From: Dromaius novaehollandiae
Taxonomy: Eukaryota; Chordata; Aves; Casuariiformes; Dromaiidae
DNA length: 64,000 nucleotides
Reading direction: 5' to 3'
Assembly (NCBI RefSeq): GCF_036370855.1
Contig: NC_088130.1
Span: forward strand, 65,076,941-65,140,940
The notes under the pieces were generated by a model. That model saw nothing but the letters and a program-made list of their open reading frames with translations, did not search any database and was not told the origin of the DNA. Positions 23,801-35,700 of the stretch are shown here, in pieces. The number at the start of each line of letters is the position of its first letter. Position 1 is the stretch's first letter. The position numbers were made by a program, and so were the translations under genes.

Positions 23801-26640
23801 TGTCTTTTGTTGTTACGATAGCAATTCTGCCCTTATTTAGAAAGGGTAGGTACAAATTACATAACTTTGCTCTCAGTCTGTTATTGAGTCTGTTATTGAT
23901 TTAAATATCCACGTGTACAAAGGCAAGAGAAGAGGTAAGAAGCTAGCAAATTTTTAGAGACTCAGATTTATTTCAAAAAGGTGTATTTCTTTCTGCAGAG
24001 GAAATAAATTAACATCTCAGGGCTGCCATGTTCAGATGTTACAAGACTGTCAGGAAGTCTTGTGAAAAACTGGCCCTTAAGTGCTAACAAACTTGATGAG
24101 CAAAGAGTGGTCTGTGAGCATAATGAGTGGTTTATCTACCCAGCGGGTGTATATGGGACTCTTAGTAGGTCTTTCTTACTGTTTCTCAGGCTGTATGATA
24201 GCTGCTGTGATGCTCAAAAATGGTCCTCCTGAAGCCTGGTCTCTTGTTCTTTACTCTATTTTTGGTTTTGCTTTGCTTTGCTTCCCTGATTCATATCCTG
24301 TTTCTCCTTGTCCTTTAGATCTCTCTATTGTATAAGCTCTCTTCTTCCTTTGGTCTTCATGATTTTTTGCTGTTCTTACTTGGGTGTATACATACGCTAC
24401 CAACCATTAAGCCTGTATTTCTTCTAGAGAATTGCTGTGTAGCCTCTAATGTCTTACTTGGTGATACAGCTTAGCACTGAATTTAGTCATACAAAAAACT
24501 AAAATTTGATTCTTTCACTCATCAGCTTAATGGTTAAATGGGAACCCAGCAGTCACCAAGGGAGATGGCTTTGCAATAACTCTTGCAGCCACTTCAGCAG
24601 TGACACTGATTGCTCTAAAAGATTTGGTGATGCTGATCTATCAGCATTATATTTTGGTAGAAAAGGGAGCAAGCCATAAAAATGACAAACAGAGCTTCCA
24701 GTGAGGAAGTTTCCTGAAGAACAGGAGTAAATGAAATGAAGAATACAGAAAATAGAAAGTACATACTTTGTTGCCTGAAATATTGAAAGTAAAACCAGTA
24801 AGCCTATAATTTGCATAACTGGTGATACTCGTATGGAAACTTTTTCAAGAATCTAGAGACACCAAATTTATTGTGCACTTTCAGCATCATATATAAATAA
24901 AAGAAGTATATGTATGTAGGAAGAGAAGGTATCTGTGATAAGGAGAGGGTTGAGAATCACTGCTGCATGCACTCTGCTTCATGAAAGCAACATATGTCGG
25001 CCTTAATTCAAAACCCATCCTGAACCTCTGATTATTGGTCCCGACTACAAATTGCTTCTGTGGGTGTCTGTTTATTCCATGTGCAATGCTGAGTGATTTA
25101 GATACAGCCATAGTCTTCAGTCAAACTTTGCTTATAAGACTCAGAATTGGTACCCGTGTCAGGGATGGAATGCTGTTTTTGTGGAGAAAACATAAGGAAC
25201 AGTGGAGAAAGCCAGCAAGCAAGACTTTCCAGAATTGTATCAAAAGGATGTCAGCTTTTTAAGTGAAAACCCCTCTGTTTGGGAAAAGGTCAAAGCCAAT
25301 AGAAAAATGAGAAAGCCAGAACAAAATTGATGTAGGAAGAAATAACAGACTCTCAATATAATAGATTTTAAAGAGTTATTCAATAGTGATGCAGACTATT
25401 TAGTATTATGTGAAATAGACCTGAGTTGCACCAATGGCAGTACTATTTCATGGGAAGCCACTTTTCAGTGAATTGAAGTCAGAATGGGTGAGTGTCCTAA
25501 CCAAAATACCCTCCATTATTCTAGGCAGCTTTGGAAAGCACATTTAAGAGAGAAGAACAGCCTCGAAAGAGACATAGCTTCCCTTTCTTAACAAACAGGT
25601 CTCATCTTCAGCAGCTTATTGTCTGTATGTGGTATCTGTTCTCTGGATAGTGTTTAAAACTGGTGATGAAGTAGAACACTCCTGAAGTAATCTGGTTTAG
25701 ATTAATATTTCTTAAATTTTTCATTGGCAGCTTAACCAAGCTTAGCCAGATCCCTCTGCTCTTTTCAAAGTGTTTTCCCCCCAAGCCATGTTGACTTCAA
25801 ATTTATTTTAGCTGTTTACCAGTTATATAAATAAAACTACTTAATTATAATCTTTAACTCAGTCCTCACAACTTTCACTTCTTAAGAATACCTCAGCTGA
25901 TACAAGATAAGAGAAAAAAAGATATATTATCAGAGGAAAAATGTTCTCAGATCAAATGGAAAAGCTAGATCGTGGATAAAGAATGTTATATGCAACAAGA
26001 ATTTTAGACAGTTTATGGGAAACTTCGATTTACTGTCCAACACATATAGTTAGATGCCAGTCTCACTGACAAATCATTTTCTGTGCCCCAGAGGTCATAT
26101 TCACCAGTTGTTATCCCATATTCGTAAGACCAGAGTCCCACCATGATGAAGCCTCTCTTGTAGAAGATTAACTAAATCACCCAACTGATACCCTCCTATA
26201 CACAGTGTTTCCAGGCAGTATGTGCAGTGCTTAAAACTTACTCCATAATTTTGGCAGGCTGACTTACATGGAGTATTTCCTTGGTAGTATAAAAACAAGC
26301 TCTATAATTCATCCACTCAAGTCGAAGTTTAGGCCAAAGTTAAATGGTCAAGGCACTTGCTCTTACTGAGGTAGTGAGGCTATGTTAAAACAGAACTTTC
26401 TTGGAAGGTCTGAGGGAAATACATAGTCTGTGCTGAATCCTAAGTATTCAGAGTTCTGTTTTGTGCTGGAGATCTCCCTTCAAGTTTGATCCCCACTCCC
26501 CCCACTACCCCAGGGCCCTCTACAGACTTTGCTGAATGCACAGAGGTGCCATTTTATAAGAAGCAATCATAAAGCGGTCGCTAACTGACATTACATGGGT
26601 TCTCTCAGCCTGTGATACCCAGAAAACAAACCTAGTGTTG
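20853..26640. other. Long non-coding stretch
   Basis: No gene is supported. It contains an imperfect GATA tetranucleotide tract near 21948-21962, a direct duplication of GTCTGTTATTGA near 23877-23900, and a slightly GC-richer patch at about 23010-23160. Open frames of 94 and 64 codons over that patch overlap in different frames and look accidental. Confidence 0.55.
21614..21645 (+). repeat. Possible MIR core remnant
   Basis: TTCATCTTTGAAATGGGGC followed by TAATAC resembles the MIR segment CTCATCTGTAAAATGGGG plus ATAATA. The sequence upstream does not continue the similarity clearly, so this may be coincidence. Confidence 0.25.
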
Positions 26641-26924
26641 CTCTACTGCCAGGAGATTCACCTTCAAAGGGTGCGCTCTGCGGTGGTCACCCATCTTGAG
26701 CTGACACTGTGCGCTCTTCCTTACCACTTGCAGCGTCAGCAGCAGCTGGAGCAGCAGAGGCCCTGGATAAGACACTTCTAAATTGCCTTCCCCCCTGCTC
26801 CTTTTTTTCATTTTTTATGTCATTCCCTCCAACATTTTCTTCATTGCCTCTGTCTTTTCCTGTTGGTGGCAACTTTGTTTTCAGTGAAGACATGTCCCCA
26901 GGGCAATGCTGCAAGGTGTGCTAA
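26641..26924 (-). other. GC-richer patch with a 75-codon minus-strand open frame, not recognised
   Basis: A minus-strand frame starts at ATG 26914 and stops at 26687. Its product would be strongly polar: Lys-, Asn- and Gly-rich in the first half and Ala-rich (SAAPAAADAAS) near the end. I recognise no family. The plus strand of the same patch contains a plausible splice acceptor: a pyrimidine-rich stretch ending CACTTGCAG at about 26734, followed by a 14-residue open frame rich in Gln. Both readings cannot be the main signal. A retrocopy fragment, a non-coding exon or chance are all possible. Confidence 0.2.
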
Positions 26925-27522
26925 AGGACTCCTGGGCTTGTCATGTAGATATGTGTAACTTATGAGTGTGAGCAACTACGACAAATGAAGATTATAATCA
27001 CTGAGGACACTGAGGTCTGGGGCTTGAATTTAGGCTTGATTTTCTTCTCAAAAAACAAAACCAAATTTCCACCTATTTTGGAGAAGTGAAATTTTTCACT
27101 TTTCCTCCTCAGATGTCCTTCAGTTCTTAAAATTGTGTTCATTTTTCATGCCTCCGGCTTTAGTGGTTCAGCTAAAGAATAGTCTTTGCTAGAAATCAAC
27201 CCAGATCTCCCTTTGCTCCCACTGCAGCCTGTATGGAACACAGCCCTTCCTGTCATCCAGAAGAGAAATACATATTTTCCAGACCTCAATTATATTCTTG
27301 CTCCCCTTTAGGTAAGTTCCATAAAAGCTAATTAATTTACATAAGGGATTTAACTTGAGTGCTAATGACAATGGTGATGTTAAAATAATAATAATAACTG
27401 CCAAAAACAGGTGAGATTTTATATAAATATGGTAGGAATAAACCCCCAGATTCTGCACAGAAATTAATTATTTTTTTAAAAAGAGAAAGAAGAGAACAAG
27501 AGAACTAGAGCCTTTGCTGCTT

Positions 27523-27546
27523 AAAAAAAAAAGAGAGAGAGAGAGA
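27523..27546. repeat. A10 followed by (GA)7 microsatellite
   Basis: Ten A residues run into seven GA units within a longer purine-rich stretch that begins near 27478. Confidence 0.9.
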
Positions 27547-28691
27547 AATATTGTTTAATTTATCTTCATGGTCTTTTGTATCTTTCAGGATTGAACATAA
27601 GTTGTTTTCCAGAAACAGGCTACAAATTAAGGGACTGGAACATGACTTGTTGAGAGACAAAAACATCAGACAGTAAATAGGGGAATGAGAAATAGAATTA
27701 CAGGTGCAGAGTAATTATTATTGTGCCACTGCATTTTAACCGCTAACCATTTTATTCCTGCACATTCTATCAAAGGGATCAGTAGTTTGCTTGCACAGTC
27801 ACTGATGTTTTCAAGGTCTTTGCATTCATTAGAATTTTGTACAGTGAGATTTTGCTCTGTTTTATTTGTTTTAACCTCTTTTATTCGATTCAACACACTA
27901 TGAAAGAAATGTTTGTGTTGAAACACTGCCTATGAAAATAAAGCACATTGGAATATAATGCATTTTATTAATCAGTTCCACTTTTTATTTTAAAATTAAT
28001 TCTTTTCAGTCTCTGGAACACCTTATATACTTTCATACATAAAAACTGTGTGCAAAGTTTAAGTTCTGAAAGCCTTTCAATGCTTTTGCTATAAATAAGC
28101 CTTAGAAAGTATAGTTTGAAACATAAACAGTGACTATTTCTCCATCTGAGACTCAAACTAGAGTTTAAAATACAGGAAATTTAAATTAGGAGAAGCTATA
28201 AGGATGCCACCTTGAATAAAGCATAAAACTATAGTCACATCATGATCATAGGTCATACCTGAGACTTTGCTAGATACTTTAAAACAAGGATTAGCTACAA
28301 GGTAATATGGCATAAACTTGATCTCTTAACGCCATAGAAAGGTTCAATTTTAAAGGACAATTCATACCATTACGAGATAAGCTTCTCCAGGGACTCATCC
28401 CTCTGACCTATTTCTCTCCATTGACAAAAAAAGAGCCTAGGGTGACCAGCTCAGATTTGGATGTCTAACCTTTAGATATCTCAGTTGGGATAAGACAAAT
28501 CCCACCCATAGGATTCCTTGCTGTTAATGGTGATAGATCGACTTCTCCAAAGGCAACAATCCAAAAAGCTGATGTGCTGCGTGGAGAGCCTCCTTGGGCG
28601 AGTTGGTAGGGGAGGCAGATGACAGAGATGGCTCTAAACGACTACCTTCCTCCACAGCTAGGGTACCTGCAAGGATGGGGCCTAAGTGCTT

Positions 28692-28737
28692 CTGTCCATA
28701 CAGGGCAAGACACTGAACCTTCCTCAGGTTTGGTACA
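28692..28737 (+). repeat. Possible MIR SINE core remnant
   Basis: GGGCAAGACACTGAACCTTC followed by CTCAGGTTT parallels the conserved MIR core GGGCAAGTCACTTAACCT...CCTCAGTTT. About 30 bases align well and the flanks are unclear. Confidence 0.35.
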
Positions 28738-29367
28738 GCTTAGCAATATTAGCAGTGCAGTTTGTTCAACAGTTAGATGTGTCAAAACCAATAAATGTAA
28801 AAGGACATATAATAATGTTCTATAGTAATGATGTTCTGCAATATAACTGAGAGTCCCTTGGCTTTAACTTCTTGCTATCTCTCTGCTTAACATCAGACCA
28901 AAAAGGGAATGAAAAACAAAACAAGACTCACCTGCTTTTAAGCAGAAGCATAAATTTTGAAGTGGTGCATAACATAACAAAGTATTAGGCTCACTGACTG
29001 TTCCAGGCCTGTGTTTGGTGGGTTTTTAATCAAGTGGGAGAATTTGATTGGACTTTCATATACCCTAAAGAATCTTGCAGCAAGCATGTATTTCCCTCCT
29101 CTATAAGATAGTTAAGCTGTGGAAAATCATTTCCAAATATACTCATTAGGACTGTGAATTTTGGGGAGGATAAATCTGACCAGCTGAGATTTGAAAACCT
29201 ATCTAATTTTGGTGTAGATTACGAAATTTAACTGTGTTTCCAAAATACAGTGAATGATCCTGCACATGTAATGTGAGCCTGAGATACCAGATTTCTGGAG
29301 TAACAGCACACATGCAACAGATCCAGGGAGGGACATGGTGAAGTTCCCACTTGTGGACCTGCGAACA

Positions 29368-29392
29368 GAATAAAGAACCTTGTTCTTTATTC
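29368..29392. repeat. Perfect 25-nt palindrome (11-bp arms, 3-nt loop)
   Basis: GAATAAAGAAC at 29368-29378 is the exact reverse complement of GTTCTTTATTC at 29382-29392, separated by CTT. Seen directly; no function is implied. Confidence 0.8.
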
Positions 29393-32300
29393 CAAGCACT
29401 GTGCTGACCATTTGTTGCCATCTGTGAGTGTGTGGATAGGAGATCAGGAAATGGGGATGCTAGAGGGATCTCAGCTCAGTTGCTGGTTTTTCTGTTGGTT
29501 GTTTTTTTGTTTTTTCCCGCATACAAAGCCTCTTGCTGCTCTGTAATGTGTGGTTGTGATGGCATTTGTCCTCTTTGTTCTGGGCAGGCTGCAACTGTCA
29601 CACTTCAAGGTTGACCAATGTGTTGTGACAGATACGCAATCTACTGAGCAATAGTGCATTTCTCTTTCGTGATGTAAACATGATGCTCTGTAACTCCCTA
29701 GGGATCACAGACAGCTCTTATATCCTCAGCTTCATGGAGCTGTGGCAGAGACACTCCAGAAAGGAAATATTGTCATGGCTGGTAGGTTCACTTTTCTAGT
29801 GGGGCAGCTGATTATTTAACAAGTGTTCTGCTCTTCCGAAAGAGCTAAAAAAGTGTAAAGTATTGTTTGTCTTCAAAAGGCTTTAGCCCTGCAGGTAAAG
29901 TGGAATTTGTATTCTTAGGGAATGTAGTCCTTGTTAGAAAATAGCTTTATTAACTAAACCTCAATAACATTGATGCAAATAAAACTTAGACTTTTCTCTT
30001 CCTTGAGTCTGCTTATAAAACACCTGTTGTTCTAGGATCTGAGCATCCCTCAGGACCTTCATCTTCACTTGTCCTCCCCAAAGCAATTGTTAAATCCCCT
30101 GTTTAAAAAAAAAGAAGGGGCTGTTATTGCAGGTTTCAGTATTGTCTTTGTTAGAGTCCCATTTATACATCAGTTACCCTCTACACAAAGAGATTTCTCT
30201 GCTAAACTCTCTAGGAGCCTGACCTTTCTTTTGATTCCATTCATGCCCTTATCTCTTTAAGCACTTTACCCTTTCAAGCTGTTTCCGTAGCTTTGTACAC
30301 ACTAGCATGTCTCCTCAGCTTTTCTTAAACTTCCTGTTAAAAACACAAGCGCATGCACAGGGATTGTTCTGTAAATTGGTACAGCCTCTTCATGCAAACT
30401 GAGAACTGCCTGCAGTATTCACCCAATCTAACTCTTATTGGACTGTTAGTGGAAAGGGAGTTGTGTTGCTTAAGCATGCTTTAACTTTTCTATTTTCGTG
30501 GACCACAGCTCTGAAGTTCTGTACTGCAATGTAAAATAAACACAGAAGTACTAAGCTAGGTTTAAAAAGCTTGTGTTCTTTGTTGTTCTGGCTTAGAAAA
30601 ATGCTGGAAGTACCAGGCATCTCCAAAGGAATCATATTTCCACATTTATCTAGACATGTTGCTGTTAGCAGCTGCTCTTTGAAAATTATTAGATTTGTTC
30701 ACGTCTTAAGCTGATCATTGCCAGTGATCAGGATGATACCAGATTGGATCAGTTATCTCAGTTCTTTCCCTTGAGTTCTTGTACTTTCCCTGATGTATCT
30801 GATCTTGGTGTTTGCTAACGAGATAATACGGTAAGATACAGGTTTGGATACTATAAATCAATTCTTATGTAGTTAACTCTTTTTGTCAAGGCTGATTCTT
30901 GTAAGTCTTAGTTCTCTGTCTCTTTCCTCAGCTTCAAAGGTAATTTTGGTCCAAATGAGAATGGTACAATGATTCTCTAATTTTGTATATTCCCAAGGTA
31001 CATACTTCACTCTAGCTCCAGGGAAAGTTTAAAAATGGTGTGTGCCAGCTCAGTCAGACTTTCAAAGTTGACAGTCCTTTATTTTTGTTTTCAGATTGAT
31101 ATTGTTGGATATATTTTCTTTTTTTTAATGCTGGATTTAAATTGCTGGTATGATGGCACTCTAAAAGGAACTAGCCTTTTGTGATGATGATATCAGAAAC
31201 AGAAGCAAGAAAGGTGGGTTTCCCATTAACTAGATGTAAGCTTCACAGTTCATTGCAAATCCATATCCAATACATTGCATCTTTTGTATGTTTAAGGGCA
31301 CAGGAGCATTTGCTCTGAGTCAGTCTGTGTTTTTCCCCAGAGTCAAAATACTAATCAAAAATACTGAACACTGAAATTGTAAGCAATGTGAAAACTAAAC
31401 ATGGAGTTTGAGGCTTCTTTTCAGGATTTAGTGCCATTTGAAACCAAATTTCCAAGAGAAACTTGGTCAGACAACTGTGAATCAAAGCTGAAGAAAAGGT
31501 GTGTGTAAAGCTGTGTGTTATTGAAGTTAGGGCAGCAACTGATAGTGTTAAGTAAGTCTATTAAAGATCAAAAACAAAGCAGAAATTAGTGAGACATTTC
31601 AGTGAAAAGAATCGAGTCCTTGACTTCCACTTCCATGTAAAACCTAGAAATCAGATTGAGATCATGTACGGTTTGCTTTATACCCACCTTTCTGCCAGGA
31701 AATGTTTGCATTTTCAAGCCTATTTCAATCTTACCATTTAAACTATAGCTCTTAATCCCCTTTTTCCTGTATACTTGACAGGAAGGCAGTGATTTGTCTT
31801 TGTTAGTTGACTGTATGATGAAGTGACAGTGGCTAATGCAAAAGCCCTTAGTGCTTGGGTAGAATTCCTGGTAAATTACTGAGAACAAGAACTAAGTGTG
31901 ACAGGAGGATCTGACTACTTCGTAGCTATTTCAGATTAATGCCAATTAATCCCATAGGGTATTTTTTTTTCTCCCACTTTCCTTCTAATACCTTATTCTG
32001 GTTGCTTATGAGCATCTAAAAACTTATATTCTGTAAGTATTAAATGCTAACTGCTTCTGAAGCCATGAGCATCTCTGTGCTTCTCCTTGTACCTCTGGTT
32101 TTCTAACAGCTAGCAACTTCAGCAGGGTTTGACTAAGGCACCTTCTTTCTCTCTGTTCTCTGAAATGAAAGCAGCTTTTTTTTTCCTATCCTCACAAAGA
32201 CAACTTCCTCAGAACTGTGATAATAAACCTTCTGTATTACTCTGAAAAGGTCATATTGTTGCTTGCAGATTTCTGGTCTTCTAACTGGGGCAGTAACACA

Positions 32301-32654
32301 ACAAATATTAGTATGGAGAAAATAAAGAAGCTTTAGTTTATGAACAAATTATATTGAATCCAACATTTGAAACAAGGCATTTTAATCCATGGACTCCAGA
32401 AACAAAACATAAAACATTTAGATGAGTACACAGCATATCATATCCTTTAGTATCTTGAGGTAAATACTTTTGGTAGCATTAGGCACTTCCGATAATATTA
32501 ATGCTGCAAATTTTACTAACTTTACAGTTATTCACAAAAAGTATTAATTGTCTTTTCCTTTTGCTTGGAGGAGTGATGAGAAGAATTAGAAAGCTGAAAA
32601 TTGGAATAAGTTTTGTCTATAAATAATAAAACCAATAAAAAAGTTGGCATCTGA

Positions 32655-32780
32655 ACAGATGTGAACACGTTGGCAGCATAATTGTCATGACACAGTCAAT
32701 ACCCTGTCAGACTTGTATGGTCCCTGTAAATCAAATGCAAAGTCATTATGAATTATAATCATTGTTATGGGAAAGGACAA
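32655..32780. promoter_or_regulatory. Cluster of E-box, POU, homeobox and SOX-like motifs; enhancer candidate
   Basis: Within about 120 bases lie CAGATGTG (E-box-like, near 32658), the octamer-like ATGCAAA (32735-32741), the AT-rich homeobox-type string CATTATGAATTATAAT (about 32744-32759), and CATTGTTATG (32760-32769), which matches a SOX site joined to the first half of the SOX-POU composite. Individual motifs are common in AT-rich DNA; the tight grouping is what stands out. Enhancer function is inference only. Confidence 0.25.
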
Positions 32781-35700
32781 AAAGCATGAATCTACCTGCT
32801 GTTACCACAGTGCACACTGATGATCTTCAGAGGTGGAAGTTTATACTAATTAAAAAAAGGAAAGGCACCCTTTCAACAAAGGCAGATAAATGTATTTGTT
32901 TGTCAGATACATCTCCTCCACTCCCATGTGAACTAATGATGATGTCTGGAAGCAGAGTTCATTGTATGCAATAGTAATTTGAGACTAATCCTTATTTTCT
33001 TCAGACATATTCATCATTTGCCTGTGAGCTGGAACCAAGCATTGTGCTCTGACCTTGATTCAAGGCGTCAAAGTTATAATCAGCTTCAAAGATGACTAAC
33101 AGCTGGATAAGCCTTCAGCTTTGGGGGAGATTTCTCTCTTAAGGAATCCAAGTTCTGGTAGCAATATTCCAACTGATCAATATGAAATGCGGTGAATGGC
33201 TAAGGTAAAGCAGAGGAAGAGACAAAACGAAGAGCTACAGCAGATTTTAGTATTTCTTAAATATTTAAGATCACCATCTTAGTTAAATTACTACTAAAAA
33301 TAGATAATCAAAGTCAGATAAAATGAATAAATTAATCATAGGGCTTGAATTTCAAACTGAAGCAGAATTGTATATATTTTGTATGTATACACACATACAT
33401 ACACTAGTGCTTCAGTCTGAAACAAGGATTTTCATTAATGTGGTGGTGTTTCTGCCTGGTTCTGTTTTGTTTTGTGTTTCTATGAGCCTCCATGTCTTAT
33501 TTCCTTGTGTGAAGACTAGAGGGTTCATGGTAGATTTATCAGAAAGGTTAAAAGAAGTCACCTACTGCATCTCCCGGTATCAGGCCAGTTTTAAGCATTT
33601 AAGAATACATTCGACATGCCCAGTTGCTAAACTAAGGCTCAGATAAGTATTTTTCTAACTACTGAACACAAACTAAACTCTGTAGCGCAGTATCCATGAC
33701 ATGCTATTCCAGTAGATGAGGCAGAGAAACTTCCTTCATATTTTATCACGATAACTTGTGTTCAGTGCCACTTTTAGCGCAATATGGTCAGCTATCTGAT
33801 GTAGTCTGGTGGTTTTCACTTCAGTAATTTGTGTCGTCTGCCTTTGGGATGGCTTAAGTTGTGCTAATCATGTTGGGTTCCCTTTCCCATCCAGGCAATT
33901 AGGAAAGGTCTTAGATAAGAGCAATTCCTCTCTGGAGGTGCCTATTTGTCTCCTCTGGCTATAGAAGGAGCTTAGTTAGACTGTCTGGGAAGTAGACATT
34001 TCATTTTGGACACCTGTGTCAGGACCACTGAATGACAACTGTTGCTTCTGATGTTGGCCTAAGCCAGTTAAGGGAAGTGTCTTTTTGAAATGTGGATTGT
34101 TATCTGGTTAGCAGGCAATAAAGAGTTCAGTGCTCCGAAACAATAAACTACACAGGAGGGTGCAACTCCCCTCCCTCCTAAGAGGGGAGGGGATTCCACG
34201 CAAAAGGCCTGGAATCAGAAGCCAAATAGACAGACAGGGTGGATTACTAATGACTAAGTGACAGCAGGTTTAAAGACAGCAGGTGTGAAACCTAGGGAGA
34301 AAAACCTATTAATTGCACTGGAAAACAGACAGGAATCTAAGATGAAATCTGAACATGAATTTAAATGTGACAGTGTACACCAAGAAATATTTTTCCATCT
34401 TTTTTAAAGTATTTCCCAATTTCATTTATAAGGGCTGATTTGTACACAACAAACATCTCCAGCCTTTGTCCAAAGAAATGGCAAGAACAAAAAATAAAAG
34501 TAATTGAGTAGTTTAACATGGAAGTTAAATTCCTTTTTTAGCCTGTACTTAATAATCCTTTAGCATGAAGACTTGTCTGAAGAGAAGTGCCAGAGAGAGC
34601 AGGGGGACTAGATTTTATTCATGTTTCGGCATCAAAGTAAGTAGTTTTGGACCATTCTAACAATATTGAAAATGGAAGATACAGTGTCAGAAAAAGGTCA
34701 CAGGAAATGTAGCTGTCTGCTACTGGTCATGTATATATGGATTGATATCCAAATATGCTATGAGTAGAATGAGGACAAAGTGCAGGTTAGCATAAAGTCA
34801 CCATTAGTAATGTAAGGTGTGCTGCCACAAAGCATTTGTATTCAAATTATTCAATATTCATTTTTTTTTCCTAGCACAGAAGAGAATTCGTTCTTACTTA
34901 TTGATACAATCTATTTTTTAAAGGTAAATTTCCCATTTTTTGTGCATGATCTATAACGACTTGGAGGGATTCAAAGAGCAGATTTTTCAGAAGCACCTGA
35001 TGCCTCAGTAAGGATACACCCACAGCTAATGCATTCCACTGGGCCCTGGCTGGGCTATTCTAAAACGTAGGGATTTGGGCCTTTGGGGATTTATTCTAGA
35101 TAACCATGGACAATTACATTACAATTACATGGACAATTACAATTACATTACTCATCTGTGTGACACTTCATCTGGACACAGGCTGGAGATTCAAGCTGTG
35201 CCTTTGTTCCTTAATCCTGCCCATGAGAGTTGAATCCCATGTCTTCCCTTGAGTAAGTTTATCGTACGTAGAACTGAAGTCTGACTGTGATTCTCTCTTC
35301 CTTTCCACATAATACTGTGAGAAGTAATACCTTGTTTACAGTGCAGCTCTATCTCAATCAACCTGATAGTTATTGTTACTAGAATTGCCTGTTGCAAAAG
35401 TTACGTATTTAGAGAAAGATTTATCCCAACTAGCCCTATGTGCATAAAAGTCTGGTGTGTCTAGTTTCTAATTGGCAAAGAGGTGGAAGTTCTTCCAAAA
35501 GCGATTCATCCTGCTTTATATACTTGTCTTAGGACGGGCTGAGTCACCCTCAGAAAGTGCCTATTCCTTTCAATTTCCTTTAACTACATTGATGTGGTTG
35601 AATATTACCATGACAGCACTTACTGGGCAGAAGTCTTCTACAAGAAAATTACCTGCCTGCTGGCAATTGCACTGGGACATAACAGATTGCCATACAAGAA

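Larger units (their letters stand above)
26925..32599. other. Long AT-rich non-coding stretch
   Basis: No gene is supported; the longest open frame is 100 codons (31586-31888, -) and matches nothing I recognise. It contains an A10 plus GA microsatellite, a perfect 25-nt palindrome and a weak MIR-like match, each listed separately. Confidence 0.55.
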
